From: Cyclobacterium roseum
Lineage (GTDB): Bacteria; Bacteroidota; Bacteroidia; Cytophagales; Cyclobacteriaceae
Assembly (NCBI RefSeq): GCF_010119225.1
Contig: NZ_WNKF01000002.1
Location: 186,001-250,000 of the forward strand
Direction of reading: 5' to 3'
DNA length: 64,000 nt
The notes below the pieces were generated by a model. The model saw only the letters and a list, made by a program, of their open reading frames with translations. It was not told where the DNA came from and did no database searches. Positions 39,351-47,941 of this stretch are shown one piece after another. Both the position numbers and the translations under genes were made by a program. Numbering within the stretch: the first letter of the stretch is position 1; every line of letters begins with the position of its first letter.

Positions 39351-41204
39351 CTATTCCCTAAAAGCAGGTAATAAATGCTCCCATATCAGATTAAGCTCAG
39401 CTTGCATATTGGAAATAGAAGCCGTTGTGACAATGACCGCATTTTTTTCAGGAAGGATCAGGATAAACTGCCCATCACGACCGTCCGCCCGGTAGGAATT
39501 GTGCCGGCTTTGCCATAGCTGGTAGCCATAACCCTGGAACCAATCGGAATCTTCGGAATTGATTTTCAATTCATCTCTATTGGCACCAGCCGGTAATGAC
39601 GGCACTTGGGCCACAGTTGCTTCATCAAACCAGGATTCGGCAAGGAGCTGTTTGCCGTTCCATTGGCCTTTTTGAAGGTAAAAGAGTCCCAATTTGGCCA
39701 TGTCTTCCGTCTTTACCTTCAGCCCCCAGCCTCCTATAGCGATGCCCTGAGGGCTTTCGTCCCAGGTGGCTCCGGTTATTCCCAAAGGCCTGAAAAGCCG
39801 CGATTGCAGGTAGTCCAAAAGCCGCTCTCCCGTTACTTTGGTAAGTATGGCAGACAACATGTAAGTTGCCAGGCTGTTATAGACGAATTGGTCCCCCGGC
39901 TTGTGCTCCATGGGAAAAGCCAAAAAAGCCTTTATCCAATCCGAATCATTGCTGTTGCGTATTGTCCCGGTCGGATCCTCATCGTGGCCGACCGTCATGG
40001 TCAGCAAATGCCGTATTTCCAGTGCCTGCTGATGGGCACTGATTTCACTGGGAAGTTTGTCCGGAAAAAAGGAAATAACCTTATCGGACACATCCAACAG
40101 CCCTTCCTGAATGGCAAAACCGATACCCGTAGCTGTAAATGTCTTGCTGACGGAAAACATAACATGATTCTTGTTTGCTGCATTTTCACCAAACCACTTT
40201 TCATAGGCCACTTTTCCATTTCTTATGATCATCAGGCTGTGAAGGTCCTGCTCGTTGCACTTGACTGCTTCAAGATATTCGTTTATGGCCGTCGGATTGA
40301 TTTTTTCCTTTTCCAGATCGCTTCTGGTCAAGGCTTTGGCTATGGTAGTAAAATTGACCAGTTCAATGCCATTCCGCACAATCGCCTCCTTTACCTTCTC
40401 ACTGGTCCAGGTATCGGTGACTCCCTGTCGATCCCTGGCCACATTCTCATAGCCGATATGGCTCACGCCTAGCATTTCGAGATTATCATAGGCGGGGTGG
40501 TCCACAAACTGGTAGCTCTTTCCGGCCTCCAGATTTTCCAACATGCGGATAAAAGAATCCTCCTTTTCCTCAGTCGTTCCCTTTGGCCCCTCATAGGTAG
40601 CTCGGGAAATATTCAATTCCTGCATTAAGTCAGGGCTGATCAGGAGAAGGTCATATTCCGCTGCAAGGCGGGTTACCATTTTGGCCACATCAGGGTGAAA
40701 TCCAGTAGATCCCATATGGCCTGAAAGGTGGTTGATCTGAGGAACATGCTTCAGGGCCAATTCAATCTGTGCTCGAAATTCCCGTTCCACCTCCTCCAAT
40801 TTCCATTGGTTTTCCATGATAGCCAGGCCGGGATAATTGGGGTTTGGCCGTATCATAGGGAAAAAATAGCCATCTGCATCAGTCAAACTGCGGCATGCTG
40901 TCAAAGGCCTCCACTTGACACCATCCCATTCACTGGTAATGGCCAGGTGCAGCCCAACCTCCACCCCCGTATTTTCGCTTAACAATTGCACAGCCTCGGG
41001 AAACCAGGGTGCCACTGCCATCACTTCTATGGATGTTTCGATCCCATTTACGAAGGTTTCGATGCTGGCCAAATTGGACGATCGGGAAGAGCCCATATCG
41101 TCGCCTCTGACAATCAGTCTGGGACCGGTAGGTACCTGGGAATAGGAAAGGCAGGAAACCAATGTAAAAAACAGAATGGAGAGGAATTTCTGGATAGGGC
41201 TCAT
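39351..41204 (-). CDS. ChbG/HpnK-type deacetylase fused to a serine hydrolase (beta-lactamase-like)
   Basis: A 617-residue secreted protein, signal ending CLSYSQ. Residues about 25-295 form a YdjC/ChbG-like carbohydrate deacetylase: RLIVRGDDMGSS (Asp 35-36), EVGLHLAIT (His 86) and INHLSGHMG (His 159 and 163), the metal-binding set. Residues about 308-617 form a class C beta-lactamase-like serine hydrolase: HSLMIIRNGKVAYEKWFG, the nucleophile motif SVSK (Ser 351, Lys 354), FVYNSLATYML and WGLKVKTEDMAKLG. Normally these are separate proteins of about 330 residues each. The fused form suggests two-step processing of one glycan or peptidoglycan-like substrate, which is inference. Confidence 0.9.
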   Translation of the reverse strand: MSPIQKFLSILFFTLVSCLSYSQVPTGPRLIVRGDDMGSSRSSNLASIETFVNGIETSIEVMAVAPWFPEAVQLLSENTGVEVGLHLAITSEWDGVKWRPLTACRSLTDADGYFFPMIRPNPNYPGLAIMENQWKLEEVEREFRAQIELALKHVPQINHLSGHMGSTGFHPDVAKMVTRLAAEYDLLLISPDLMQELNISRATYEGPKGTTEEKEDSFIRMLENLEAGKSYQFVDHPAYDNLEMLGVSHIGYENVARDRQGVTDTWTSEKVKEAIVRNGIELVNFTTIAKALTRSDLEKEKINPTAINEYLEAVKCNEQDLHSLMIIRNGKVAYEKWFGENAANKNHVMFSVSKTFTATGIGFAIQEGLLDVSDKVISFFPDKLPSEISAHQQALEIRHLLTMTVGHDEDPTGTIRNSNDSDWIKAFLAFPMEHKPGDQFVYNSLATYMLSAILTKVTGERLLDYLQSRLFRPLGITGATWDESPQGIAIGGWGLKVKTEDMAKLGLFYLQKGQWNGKQLLAESWFDEATVAQVPSLPAGANRDELKINSEDSDWFQGYGYQLWQSRHNSYRADGRDGQFILILPEKNAVIVTTASISNMQAELNLIWEHLLPAFRE

Positions 41205-41337
41205 GGTTTCAAATTTTCAGGCAATTTTTTGTTCCTAAATTAAACGTTTATTTGTTAATATCCCCTTAGGAACCGTATTTTTATATTAGCGATCGAGATC
41301 CTGATCTATAAAAAGTGAAAGAAAACCGTTTACAAAA

Positions 41338-41712
41338 ATGGATGTTATGACAACAAGTGAAAAACACGATGAGCGAATGGCGACTATGACCTTCGCTTCT
41401 GTTTATCCGCATTACCTGAAAAAAGTCGAGCGAAAAGGCCGAACCAAAGAGGAATTGGACCGGGTCATCGAGTGGCTAACCGGCTTTGATGAGCAAAAGC
41501 AGCAGGAACTCATTGAAAAAAAGGCCACTTTTGAGACCTTCTTTCAGGAAGCTAATTTAAACCAACACGCAGACCTGATTACCGGAATGATATGTGGGTA
41601 CCGCATCGAGGACATCGAGAATCCGTTGACACGGAAAGTCCGGTACCTGGATAAGCTGGTGGATGAACTGGCAAAGGGCCGAAAAATGGACAAGATATTG
41701 CGGAAAGCATAA
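41338..41712 (+). CDS. DUF2200 family protein
   Basis: A 124-residue cytoplasmic protein. The text RMATMTFASVYPHYLKKVERKGRTKEELDRVIEWLTGFDE and LITGMICGYRIEDIENPLTRKVRYLDKLVDELAKGRKMDKIL is the DUF2200 pattern over almost the whole length. DUF2200 has no assigned function. The start may be the ATG at 41347. It stands alone, divergent from the deacetylase-hydrolase gene. Confidence 0.93.
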   Translation: MDVMTTSEKHDERMATMTFASVYPHYLKKVERKGRTKEELDRVIEWLTGFDEQKQQELIEKKATFETFFQEANLNQHADLITGMICGYRIEDIENPLTRKVRYLDKLVDELAKGRKMDKILRKA

Positions 41713-41833
41713 AGGTGAAAGGGGTTAATGGTAGCTTATAGTTCGTTTTAATTTAAACCTTCGAAGACCTCGGTTAGAGACATTGATCGTTTGGGTTTCC
41801 AAATCCCCGATGGTCTCCTCGCGGGGCGTACAC

Positions 41834-41871
41834 AAAAAAACCCTCGAGGTCGGGAAGACCTCAAGGGTTTT
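41834..41871 (-). terminator. Rho-independent terminator
   Basis: ACCCTCGAGGTC pairs with GACCTCAAGGGT around GGGAA, with a run of seven T on the minus strand. It lies 30 bp past the stop of the DUF885 gene. Confidence 0.8.
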
Positions 41872-41899
41872 ATAAACAGGTTGAATTTAACCGTTCCGG

Positions 41900-43738
41900 T
41901 CAATTAACTCCCATTTCTTTTACGTCGGCGATCCATCGCTTCACTTCTTCTTCCAGAATTCCCAGCGGAAGCGCACCCCCGCCAAGAACGGTGTCGTGGA
42001 AACTCCTAAGGTCAAATTGGTCTCCCAACTCCTCCTCCGCCATCGCCCGGAGCTCCTGGATTTTAAGCATCCCAATTCTATAGCCCGTGGCCTGCCCTGG
42101 AATGACCAGGTAGCGACGTACTTCGGCCTTGATGGCCCCCTGAGATATGGAGGAATTTTCTGAAAAATACTGGATGGCTTCTTCCTCAGTCCAGCCTTTG
42201 GCATGCAGCCCCGTATCTACCACCAGGCGAATGGCCCTCCAGATTTCGTTGACCAACCGACCAAAGTCATAATAGGGATTTTCGTAGCCACCCATTTCCT
42301 TAGCCAGAATTTCGGAGTAAAGCACCCAACCTTCTACATAGGCATTGAAACCCATTTGGGTCCGGAATTTAGGGATACCGGTCAGCTCCTGGGCAATGGA
42401 AACCTGCATGTGGTGTCCTGGATTCCCTTCGTGATAGGCCACACCTTCCATGGTAGATTTTGGCATGGCATTCATATCGGAAAGGTGGGCATAATACGTT
42501 CCCTTCCGTGAGCCATCAGGGGTTCCTTTCGAATAATGCTGCGGTGCGCCATCCTGCTCCCTGAAGGCTTCCACCCGCCTGACCTGCAATTCCGCTTTGG
42601 GAAGCAGATTAAAATAATCGGGAAGTTTTTCCGTGATGGCATCCAGAAAAGCTTCCGAATCGTCCAGGTAGGCCTGCCTTCCCTGATCCGTATTGGGGTA
42701 GAAAAACTGTTCGTCGGTATTGATAAACTCAAAAAATGCTTTAAGACTTCCCTGAAAACCTACTTTTTCTTTGATTTCCAGCATTTCGTCTTTGATGCGA
42801 TCCACTTCTTCCAGCCCGATTTGGTGAATCTCATCTGCCGAAAGGTCGGTAGTGGTGGAAACCTTCAACTTATGTTGGTAATAGGCCTCCCCTTTAGGAT
42901 GCCTGCTGACGCCGGTAGGGGTTTCTTCCAATCCGCGCAATTGAGATCTTAGCCAGGCAATCAACTCCTCATAGGCAGGCTTAAATTGCTCTTTCAACGC
43001 CTTATCGACTGATTCCCGAAGAGCTGCTGCTTGACCTTCATCAATTTTATGGGCTGCTTCCAGACTATCAATTTTGGTATTGGCGTCGTTCCATAGCGGT
43101 GATCCCTCCTCTCCGGATTCGAAAGGTTGCCCCTGAATAAGTGCCTCCGCCTGTGAAATAACCATTTCATAGGTGAATCGTGGGGGTTTGATACCCGCAT
43201 CTGTCTGTTTTTTTGCCCGTTCCAACAGTTGCCGGATGGCCCTGCCGGTTTCTCCAATTCTACTGATCAGTGCCTCCATGTCTAATGGTTCGTCTACTTT
43301 ATGGTAATTGATCAGGGTATTTGGCAGACCGGTATGGACCCCACCCATTTGATGAAAAATATAAGGATACTGCCTGAATTCAGCTTCTTCTCTGGCCACT
43401 TCATATTGGTATTGCCATAAGTCAAAAGAAACCTGTGCTTCCGGATTGAGTTGGTCTTTTGAGAAATTCTTCTGCATCTCAGTCACACTGCCCTCCAACC
43501 AGGCCAGTTTTTTATCTGCTGCCTCCTCACTCATGTCATCAATTTGGTCATACAGGTTTTTTCGACCCTGGGCCGTCAGTTGCAGAGGACTAAACTGCAG
43601 CCATTCCTCATATTGTCCATCCAGCCATTCGTTCAATTCACTGCTAAGGTCTTCTTTCTCCTCAGCTTCCGGGCTGCACTGAAAAAGGAAGGCTACAACG
43701 GAAAATAATAGCAGATAGGGTGTCTTGGAAATGTTCAT
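41900..43738 (-). CDS. DUF885 peptidase-like lipoprotein
   Basis: A 612-residue protein with signal ending LFQCS, so a lipoprotein. DUF885 proteins are M32-like metallopeptidase relatives. The long helical body includes YYAHLSDMNAMPKSTMEGVAYHEGNPGHHMQVS, with the HEGxPGHH signature that holds the putative zinc ligands, then EGWVLYSEILAKEMG and GLHAKGWTEEEAIQYF. No gene is coupled to it. A hydrolase of peptides is the best guess; no substrate is visible. Length is typical for the family. Confidence 0.92.
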   Translation of the reverse strand: MNISKTPYLLLFSVVAFLFQCSPEAEEKEDLSSELNEWLDGQYEEWLQFSPLQLTAQGRKNLYDQIDDMSEEAADKKLAWLEGSVTEMQKNFSKDQLNPEAQVSFDLWQYQYEVAREEAEFRQYPYIFHQMGGVHTGLPNTLINYHKVDEPLDMEALISRIGETGRAIRQLLERAKKQTDAGIKPPRFTYEMVISQAEALIQGQPFESGEEGSPLWNDANTKIDSLEAAHKIDEGQAAALRESVDKALKEQFKPAYEELIAWLRSQLRGLEETPTGVSRHPKGEAYYQHKLKVSTTTDLSADEIHQIGLEEVDRIKDEMLEIKEKVGFQGSLKAFFEFINTDEQFFYPNTDQGRQAYLDDSEAFLDAITEKLPDYFNLLPKAELQVRRVEAFREQDGAPQHYSKGTPDGSRKGTYYAHLSDMNAMPKSTMEGVAYHEGNPGHHMQVSIAQELTGIPKFRTQMGFNAYVEGWVLYSEILAKEMGGYENPYYDFGRLVNEIWRAIRLVVDTGLHAKGWTEEEAIQYFSENSSISQGAIKAEVRRYLVIPGQATGYRIGMLKIQELRAMAEEELGDQFDLRSFHDTVLGGGALPLGILEEEVKRWIADVKEMGVN

Positions 43739-43887
43739 GGGCTAGTGGTATTAAATTGGTGGAAACAGTTCAAAAATACAGTATTTTTTCAATAAATAAT
43801 AAAGGTGAAACTCCAACTTTCGTCCATAAATGAGGGTACCCTTTTCCACGCATCTTTTATTCCACTACCTTCAACACTCAGACATCA

Positions 43888-43905
43888 CCACATCATCACA
43901 TCATC
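43888..43905 (+). repeat. Short dispersed repeat CCACATCATCACATCATC
   Basis: This 18-mer occurs at 43888-43905 and again, identical, at 47783-47800, in both cases in a noncoding gap next to CACATC text. It looks like a dispersed intergenic repeat, not a gene part. Confidence 0.6.
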
Positions 43906-43930
43906 AAACCATCCCCTTTCCTACTGCTAC

Positions 43931-43959
43931 AAAAAAACCCGGAAGATCCGGGTTTTTTA
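43931..43959 (-). terminator. Rho-independent terminator of glnN
   Basis: CCCGGA pairs with TCCGGG around AGA, flanked by runs of A and T. On the minus strand seven T follow the stem. It lies 25 bp past the glutamine synthetase stop. Confidence 0.85.
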
Positions 43960-43983
43960 TTTTTTAGGAAATAGCTGAAATTA

Positions 43984-46146
43984 TTATTTCAGAAAGAGCA
44001 TTTCCCGGTATTTCACCAATGGCCAGTATTCGTCGTCCACCAGCAACTCCAGTTTATCGACTGCATACCTTATTTTATCAAAATAGGCATCCTTTACGTC
44101 GGAGCTGTATAGTTTTGCCCTTTTTGCAACATCCTCCTCCTTATTGACCCTTTTCCTTGCCTCAATCATATTGCTGACATTGGATTTCAGGGATTCTATA
44201 TGCTTGGAAATTTCCTCGATGGTATCGATCGCTGCCCGGTGATCCAGCCCCAACCCTTTCAAGCCATTCGCATTGACTATCAATTTATTTTGATAGAGAA
44301 TGGCGGTAGGAATAATGTGGTTAAGTGCCAAATCGCCCATCACACGGGATTCAATCTGTACTTTCATCACGTAATTTTCAAGCCTGATCTCATGACGGGC
44401 ATGCAGTTCTTTTTCGTTTAACACATTGTGTCGTTTGTAAAGATCTGCCACTGGCTTGGTTAAAAGAACATCCAGTGCTTCCGCTGTACTTTTCAGATTG
44501 GACAGTCCGCGCTTTTCAGCTTCTTTTTCCCACTCTTCGGAATAACCATCGCCTTCGAACCTGATATTCTTACTTTCCTTGATATATTTTCTCAACACAT
44601 CGACGATGGCCAATTTCTTTTCTTTACCGCTATCGATTTCTTTGTCGATATCCTTCTTCAATTCTTTGAGCACATCGGCAACAATCACATTCAATGCGGT
44701 CATCGGTCCGGCCGGGTTGGCGGTGGATCCTACGGCACGGAATTCAAATTTATTTCCGGTAAAAGCAAACGGAGAAGTTCGGTTACGATCCGTATTGTCC
44801 AATATGATTTCCGGGATTTTAGAAATTCCCAGCTTCATGTACATATTGTCCCCTTTTTCGATTTTGATATTTCCGTTTTTCTCCAGTTCATCCAGAATTC
44901 CGGTAAGGGTAGATCCAAGGAATATGGAGATAATTGCCGGAGGAGCTTCATTCGCACCCAAACGGAAGTCGTTACCTGCAGAAGCAATACTTGCTCGTAG
45001 CAAGTCTGCATTCTTATACACCGCCTTGATAGTGGCTACCAGGAAGCACAGAAATTGCAGGTTTTCCCTGGCAGAATTGCTGGGCTGAAATAGGTTAACA
45101 CCCGTATCCGTGATCAGGGACCAGTTATTGTGCTTTCCACTTCCATTCAGTCCGGCGAAAGGTTTTTCGTGAAACAAAACCTTCAGCCCATGTTTTTCAG
45201 CCACCTTTTCCATCACATCCATCAGCAACAAATTGTGATCAGTCGCTTTGTTGATGTCTTCAAACAAGGGAGCTACTTCGAACTGACCGGGAGCCACCTC
45301 GTTGTGTCGGGTTGAAACAGGAATCCCCAATTTCAGGGCTTCTATTTCAAAATCCTTCATGTATTCCTTGACGCGGGAAGGGATGGATCCGAAATAGTGA
45401 TCATCCAATTGCTGTCCTCTGGCAGGGTTGTGACCAAAAACAGTTCTACTGGCCATCACCAAATCAGGACGGGTAGCATACAAGGCCCGGTCAATGACAA
45501 AATATTCCTGCTCCACACCCAGGGAAGGATTGACCTTCTTAACGTTTCGGTCGAAATACTGGCAGATATCTACCGCCGCATTGTTGATCGCTTCGGTAGA
45601 TCGAATGAGTGGGGTTTTAAAGTCCAGCGCCTCTCCCGTAAACGAAACAAATATAGTAGGAATACAAAGCGTCTGATCAAAAATAAAGATGGGCGAACTG
45701 GGATCCCAGGCCGTATATCCCCGGGCTTCGAAAGTGGTACGGATTCCTCCACTTGGAAAGGAAGAAGCATCCGGTTCCTGCTGCACCAAGGCACTGCCTT
45801 TGAATTTTTCCATGCCTGACAAGGCATCGAAGAAGGTATCGTGTTTTTCTGCAGTGGATCCGGTCAGGGGCTGAAACCAGTGCGTGTAATGGGTCGCACC
45901 TTTAGACAAGGCCCAGCTTTTAACAGCGGTGGCAACCTCATCAGCGGTTGACATATCTATTTTAGTTCCTTTGTCAATTGCTGTGCTGACTTTCTTAAAT
46001 ACAGGAGAAGCCAGGGTTTCCTGCATTTCTTTCAAGCCGAACACCTGTGATCCGAAATAATCGGAAATTTTTAAGGAGGGAGCTACAGCAGTAACCTTTG
46101 GTCTGCTCTGCACCTTCATTAATGCTTTTTGTCTTAGTGTTGCCAT
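43984..46146 (-). CDS. glnN: Type III glutamine synthetase
   Basis: A 720-residue protein, the usual length of GSIII. It opens with the GSIII-specific N-terminal stretch (KISDYFGSQVFGLKEMQETL). The catalytic region has THYTHWFQPLTGSTAEKHDTF, GGIRTTFEARGYTAWD and NEVAPGQFEVAPLFEDINKATDHNLLLMDVMEKVA, then FHEKPFAGLNGSGKHNNWSL and the glutamate-binding FRAVGSTANPAGPMTALN. It makes glutamine from glutamate, ammonia and ATP in the cytoplasm. GSIII is the common form in Bacteroidetes. The gene is monocistronic with its own terminator, so it is probably regulated by nitrogen supply, though no operator was identified. Confidence 0.97.
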   Translation of the reverse strand: MATLRQKALMKVQSRPKVTAVAPSLKISDYFGSQVFGLKEMQETLASPVFKKVSTAIDKGTKIDMSTADEVATAVKSWALSKGATHYTHWFQPLTGSTAEKHDTFFDALSGMEKFKGSALVQQEPDASSFPSGGIRTTFEARGYTAWDPSSPIFIFDQTLCIPTIFVSFTGEALDFKTPLIRSTEAINNAAVDICQYFDRNVKKVNPSLGVEQEYFVIDRALYATRPDLVMASRTVFGHNPARGQQLDDHYFGSIPSRVKEYMKDFEIEALKLGIPVSTRHNEVAPGQFEVAPLFEDINKATDHNLLLMDVMEKVAEKHGLKVLFHEKPFAGLNGSGKHNNWSLITDTGVNLFQPSNSARENLQFLCFLVATIKAVYKNADLLRASIASAGNDFRLGANEAPPAIISIFLGSTLTGILDELEKNGNIKIEKGDNMYMKLGISKIPEIILDNTDRNRTSPFAFTGNKFEFRAVGSTANPAGPMTALNVIVADVLKELKKDIDKEIDSGKEKKLAIVDVLRKYIKESKNIRFEGDGYSEEWEKEAEKRGLSNLKSTAEALDVLLTKPVADLYKRHNVLNEKELHARHEIRLENYVMKVQIESRVMGDLALNHIIPTAILYQNKLIVNANGLKGLGLDHRAAIDTIEEISKHIESLKSNVSNMIEARKRVNKEEDVAKRAKLYSSDVKDAYFDKIRYAVDKLELLVDDEYWPLVKYREMLFLK

Positions 46147-46323
46147 TGTTAGAGTTTATGGTTTAAAAACTACTTACAAATGTAGAAAAATAAATGAATT
46201 TTTAACAAAAATGGTGAAAATTAGAGGGAAGTGAGGCAATATTTACACTTTTGTCAAGAAAATACGGCCCTTTATCCATTAGACCCGCTAAAAAACCCTT
46301 CTTTCGCGAATTTTTTTGCAGAA

Positions 46324-47700
46324 ATGGAAAAGCCAAACCTATTCACTAAATTTGCAACCGGGCAAAGAAATACCTTCGGTTTGAAAAAAGTAGCATTTTA
46401 TACACTCGGTTGTAAATTAAATTACGCAGAAACCTCAACCATCAGCAGGATGTTTGAGCAAAAGGGGTATCTCAAGGTCTCCTTTGAAGATAACCCGGAC
46501 ATTTTTATTATCAATACCTGCTCGGTTACCGAGAATGCAGATAAGAAATGTAAAAAAATCGTTCGGGAGGCCAAGAAAATTTCCCCCAACGGATTTGTAG
46601 CCATTATCGGTTGCTATGCCCAACTGAAACCCAAGGAGATTTCAGAAATCAAAGGCGTCGATGCGGTATTGGGAGCTGCCGAGAAATTCAGACTACTGGA
46701 GTTGCTGGATGATTTTGCCGTGCAGCAGGAGGCAAGGGTTTTTGCTTCCGAAATTCAGGAAGCGCAGGAATTCCATCAGGCCTTTAGCATGCACGATCGT
46801 ACCCGCACCTTTCTGAAGGTTCAGGATGGCTGCAATTATGGATGTGCTTTTTGTACCATTCCGCTAGCCAGGGGAAAAAGCCGTAGTGAAACCATCGCCA
46901 ATATTCTTCGATCAGCGGAAGAGATCGCCCGCACAGATGTAAAAGAGGTGGTCCTAACGGGAGTGAATATTGGAGATTTCGGTATTCAAGAGGGCAAGCG
47001 TAAGGAAAAATTCATTGACCTGATTCAAGCCCTGGATGGGGTCAGTGGCATCGACCGCTTTCGTATCTCTTCGATCGAACCGAACCTGCTGACAAACGAG
47101 GCCATCACCTTTGTATCGCAGTCAGCCCGGTTTGTACCTCATTTTCATATTCCACTGCAATCAGGCAGCAACGCCCTGCTCCGGAAAATGGGGCGGCGGT
47201 ACCTGAGAGAATTGTACCGGGACCGGGTAGAAAAAATAAAAACCCTGATGCCCCACTGCGGCATAGGAGTAGATGTGATCGTCGGTTTTCCAGGAGAAAC
47301 AGAGGCACATTTTCTAGAAACCTATGAATTTCTGAATGCGTTGCCCGTATCGTATTTACACGTCTTTACCTATTCGGAGCGCGCCAATACCCGGGCAGCC
47401 GAAATGGAAGGCGTAGTACCCATGAAAATCAGGAACCAGCGGTCCCGCATGCTGCGAATTCTCTCCGAAAAAAAGCGAAGGGCTTTTTATGAAGAAAATC
47501 TGGGCAAAACCTTTCAGGTGCTATTTGAGGAAGACGTAACCGCTGGCTACATGCAGGGTTTCACTGAAAATTACATCCGCGTGAGTGCCAAATACGATCC
47601 GGTACTAATCAATGAAATCAAAACCGTCACGCTGACCGAAATAAATGACAAAGGAACGGTAGAGGTATGGGAACCGGAAAACGTGATTGCCAGTCACTGA
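46324..47700 (+). CDS. mtaB: tRNA (t6A37) methylthiotransferase MtaB
   Basis: A 458-residue protein from the ATG at 46324; a GTG at 46231 would add 31 poorly supported residues. Order: UPF0004 domain (KKVAFYTLGCKLNYAETSTISRMFEQKGY, with the Cys residues TCSVT and GCYAQ), radical-SAM domain with CNYGCAFCTIPLARGKSRS, and TRAM domain at the end (GKTFQVLFEEDV..YMQGFTENYIRV). It adds a methylthio group to N6-threonylcarbamoyladenosine at position 37 of tRNA, using two [4Fe-4S] clusters. Length and motifs are intact. It stands alone between glnN and the hydrolase block. Confidence 0.95.
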   Translation: MEKPNLFTKFATGQRNTFGLKKVAFYTLGCKLNYAETSTISRMFEQKGYLKVSFEDNPDIFIINTCSVTENADKKCKKIVREAKKISPNGFVAIIGCYAQLKPKEISEIKGVDAVLGAAEKFRLLELLDDFAVQQEARVFASEIQEAQEFHQAFSMHDRTRTFLKVQDGCNYGCAFCTIPLARGKSRSETIANILRSAEEIARTDVKEVVLTGVNIGDFGIQEGKRKEKFIDLIQALDGVSGIDRFRISSIEPNLLTNEAITFVSQSARFVPHFHIPLQSGSNALLRKMGRRYLRELYRDRVEKIKTLMPHCGIGVDVIVGFPGETEAHFLETYEFLNALPVSYLHVFTYSERANTRAAEMEGVVPMKIRNQRSRMLRILSEKKRRAFYEENLGKTFQVLFEEDVTAGYMQGFTENYIRVSAKYDPVLINEIKTVTLTEINDKGTVEVWEPENVIASH

Positions 47701-47941
47701 TGTGGGGGTAACGATTATATGCATTTTGCCGGGCAGCGGCATATCGGTTTGGTGTTAGGTGGTTAGGCATTTCCTCACATCCCCACATCATCACATCATC
47801 TCTTCGTCTCTCATTCACTAAGTCAAAAAAACGACCGGCGGTCAGGTAAATTGGGGAATTTATCCATTAGATACTGGAAGATTGGCTAATATCGCTTAAA
47901 TTGGTTCAGTATTTAATTGATTGAACCCATTCGACTATTCC

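Noticed and set aside
39606-40472. Long plus-strand open frame of 288 codons
   Set aside because: It lies antisense inside the deacetylase-hydrolase gene, whose frame has clear catalytic motifs. The translation has no family resemblance.
45397-45819. Plus-strand frame of 140 codons inside glnN
   Set aside because: It is antisense to a well-conserved GSIII coding region.
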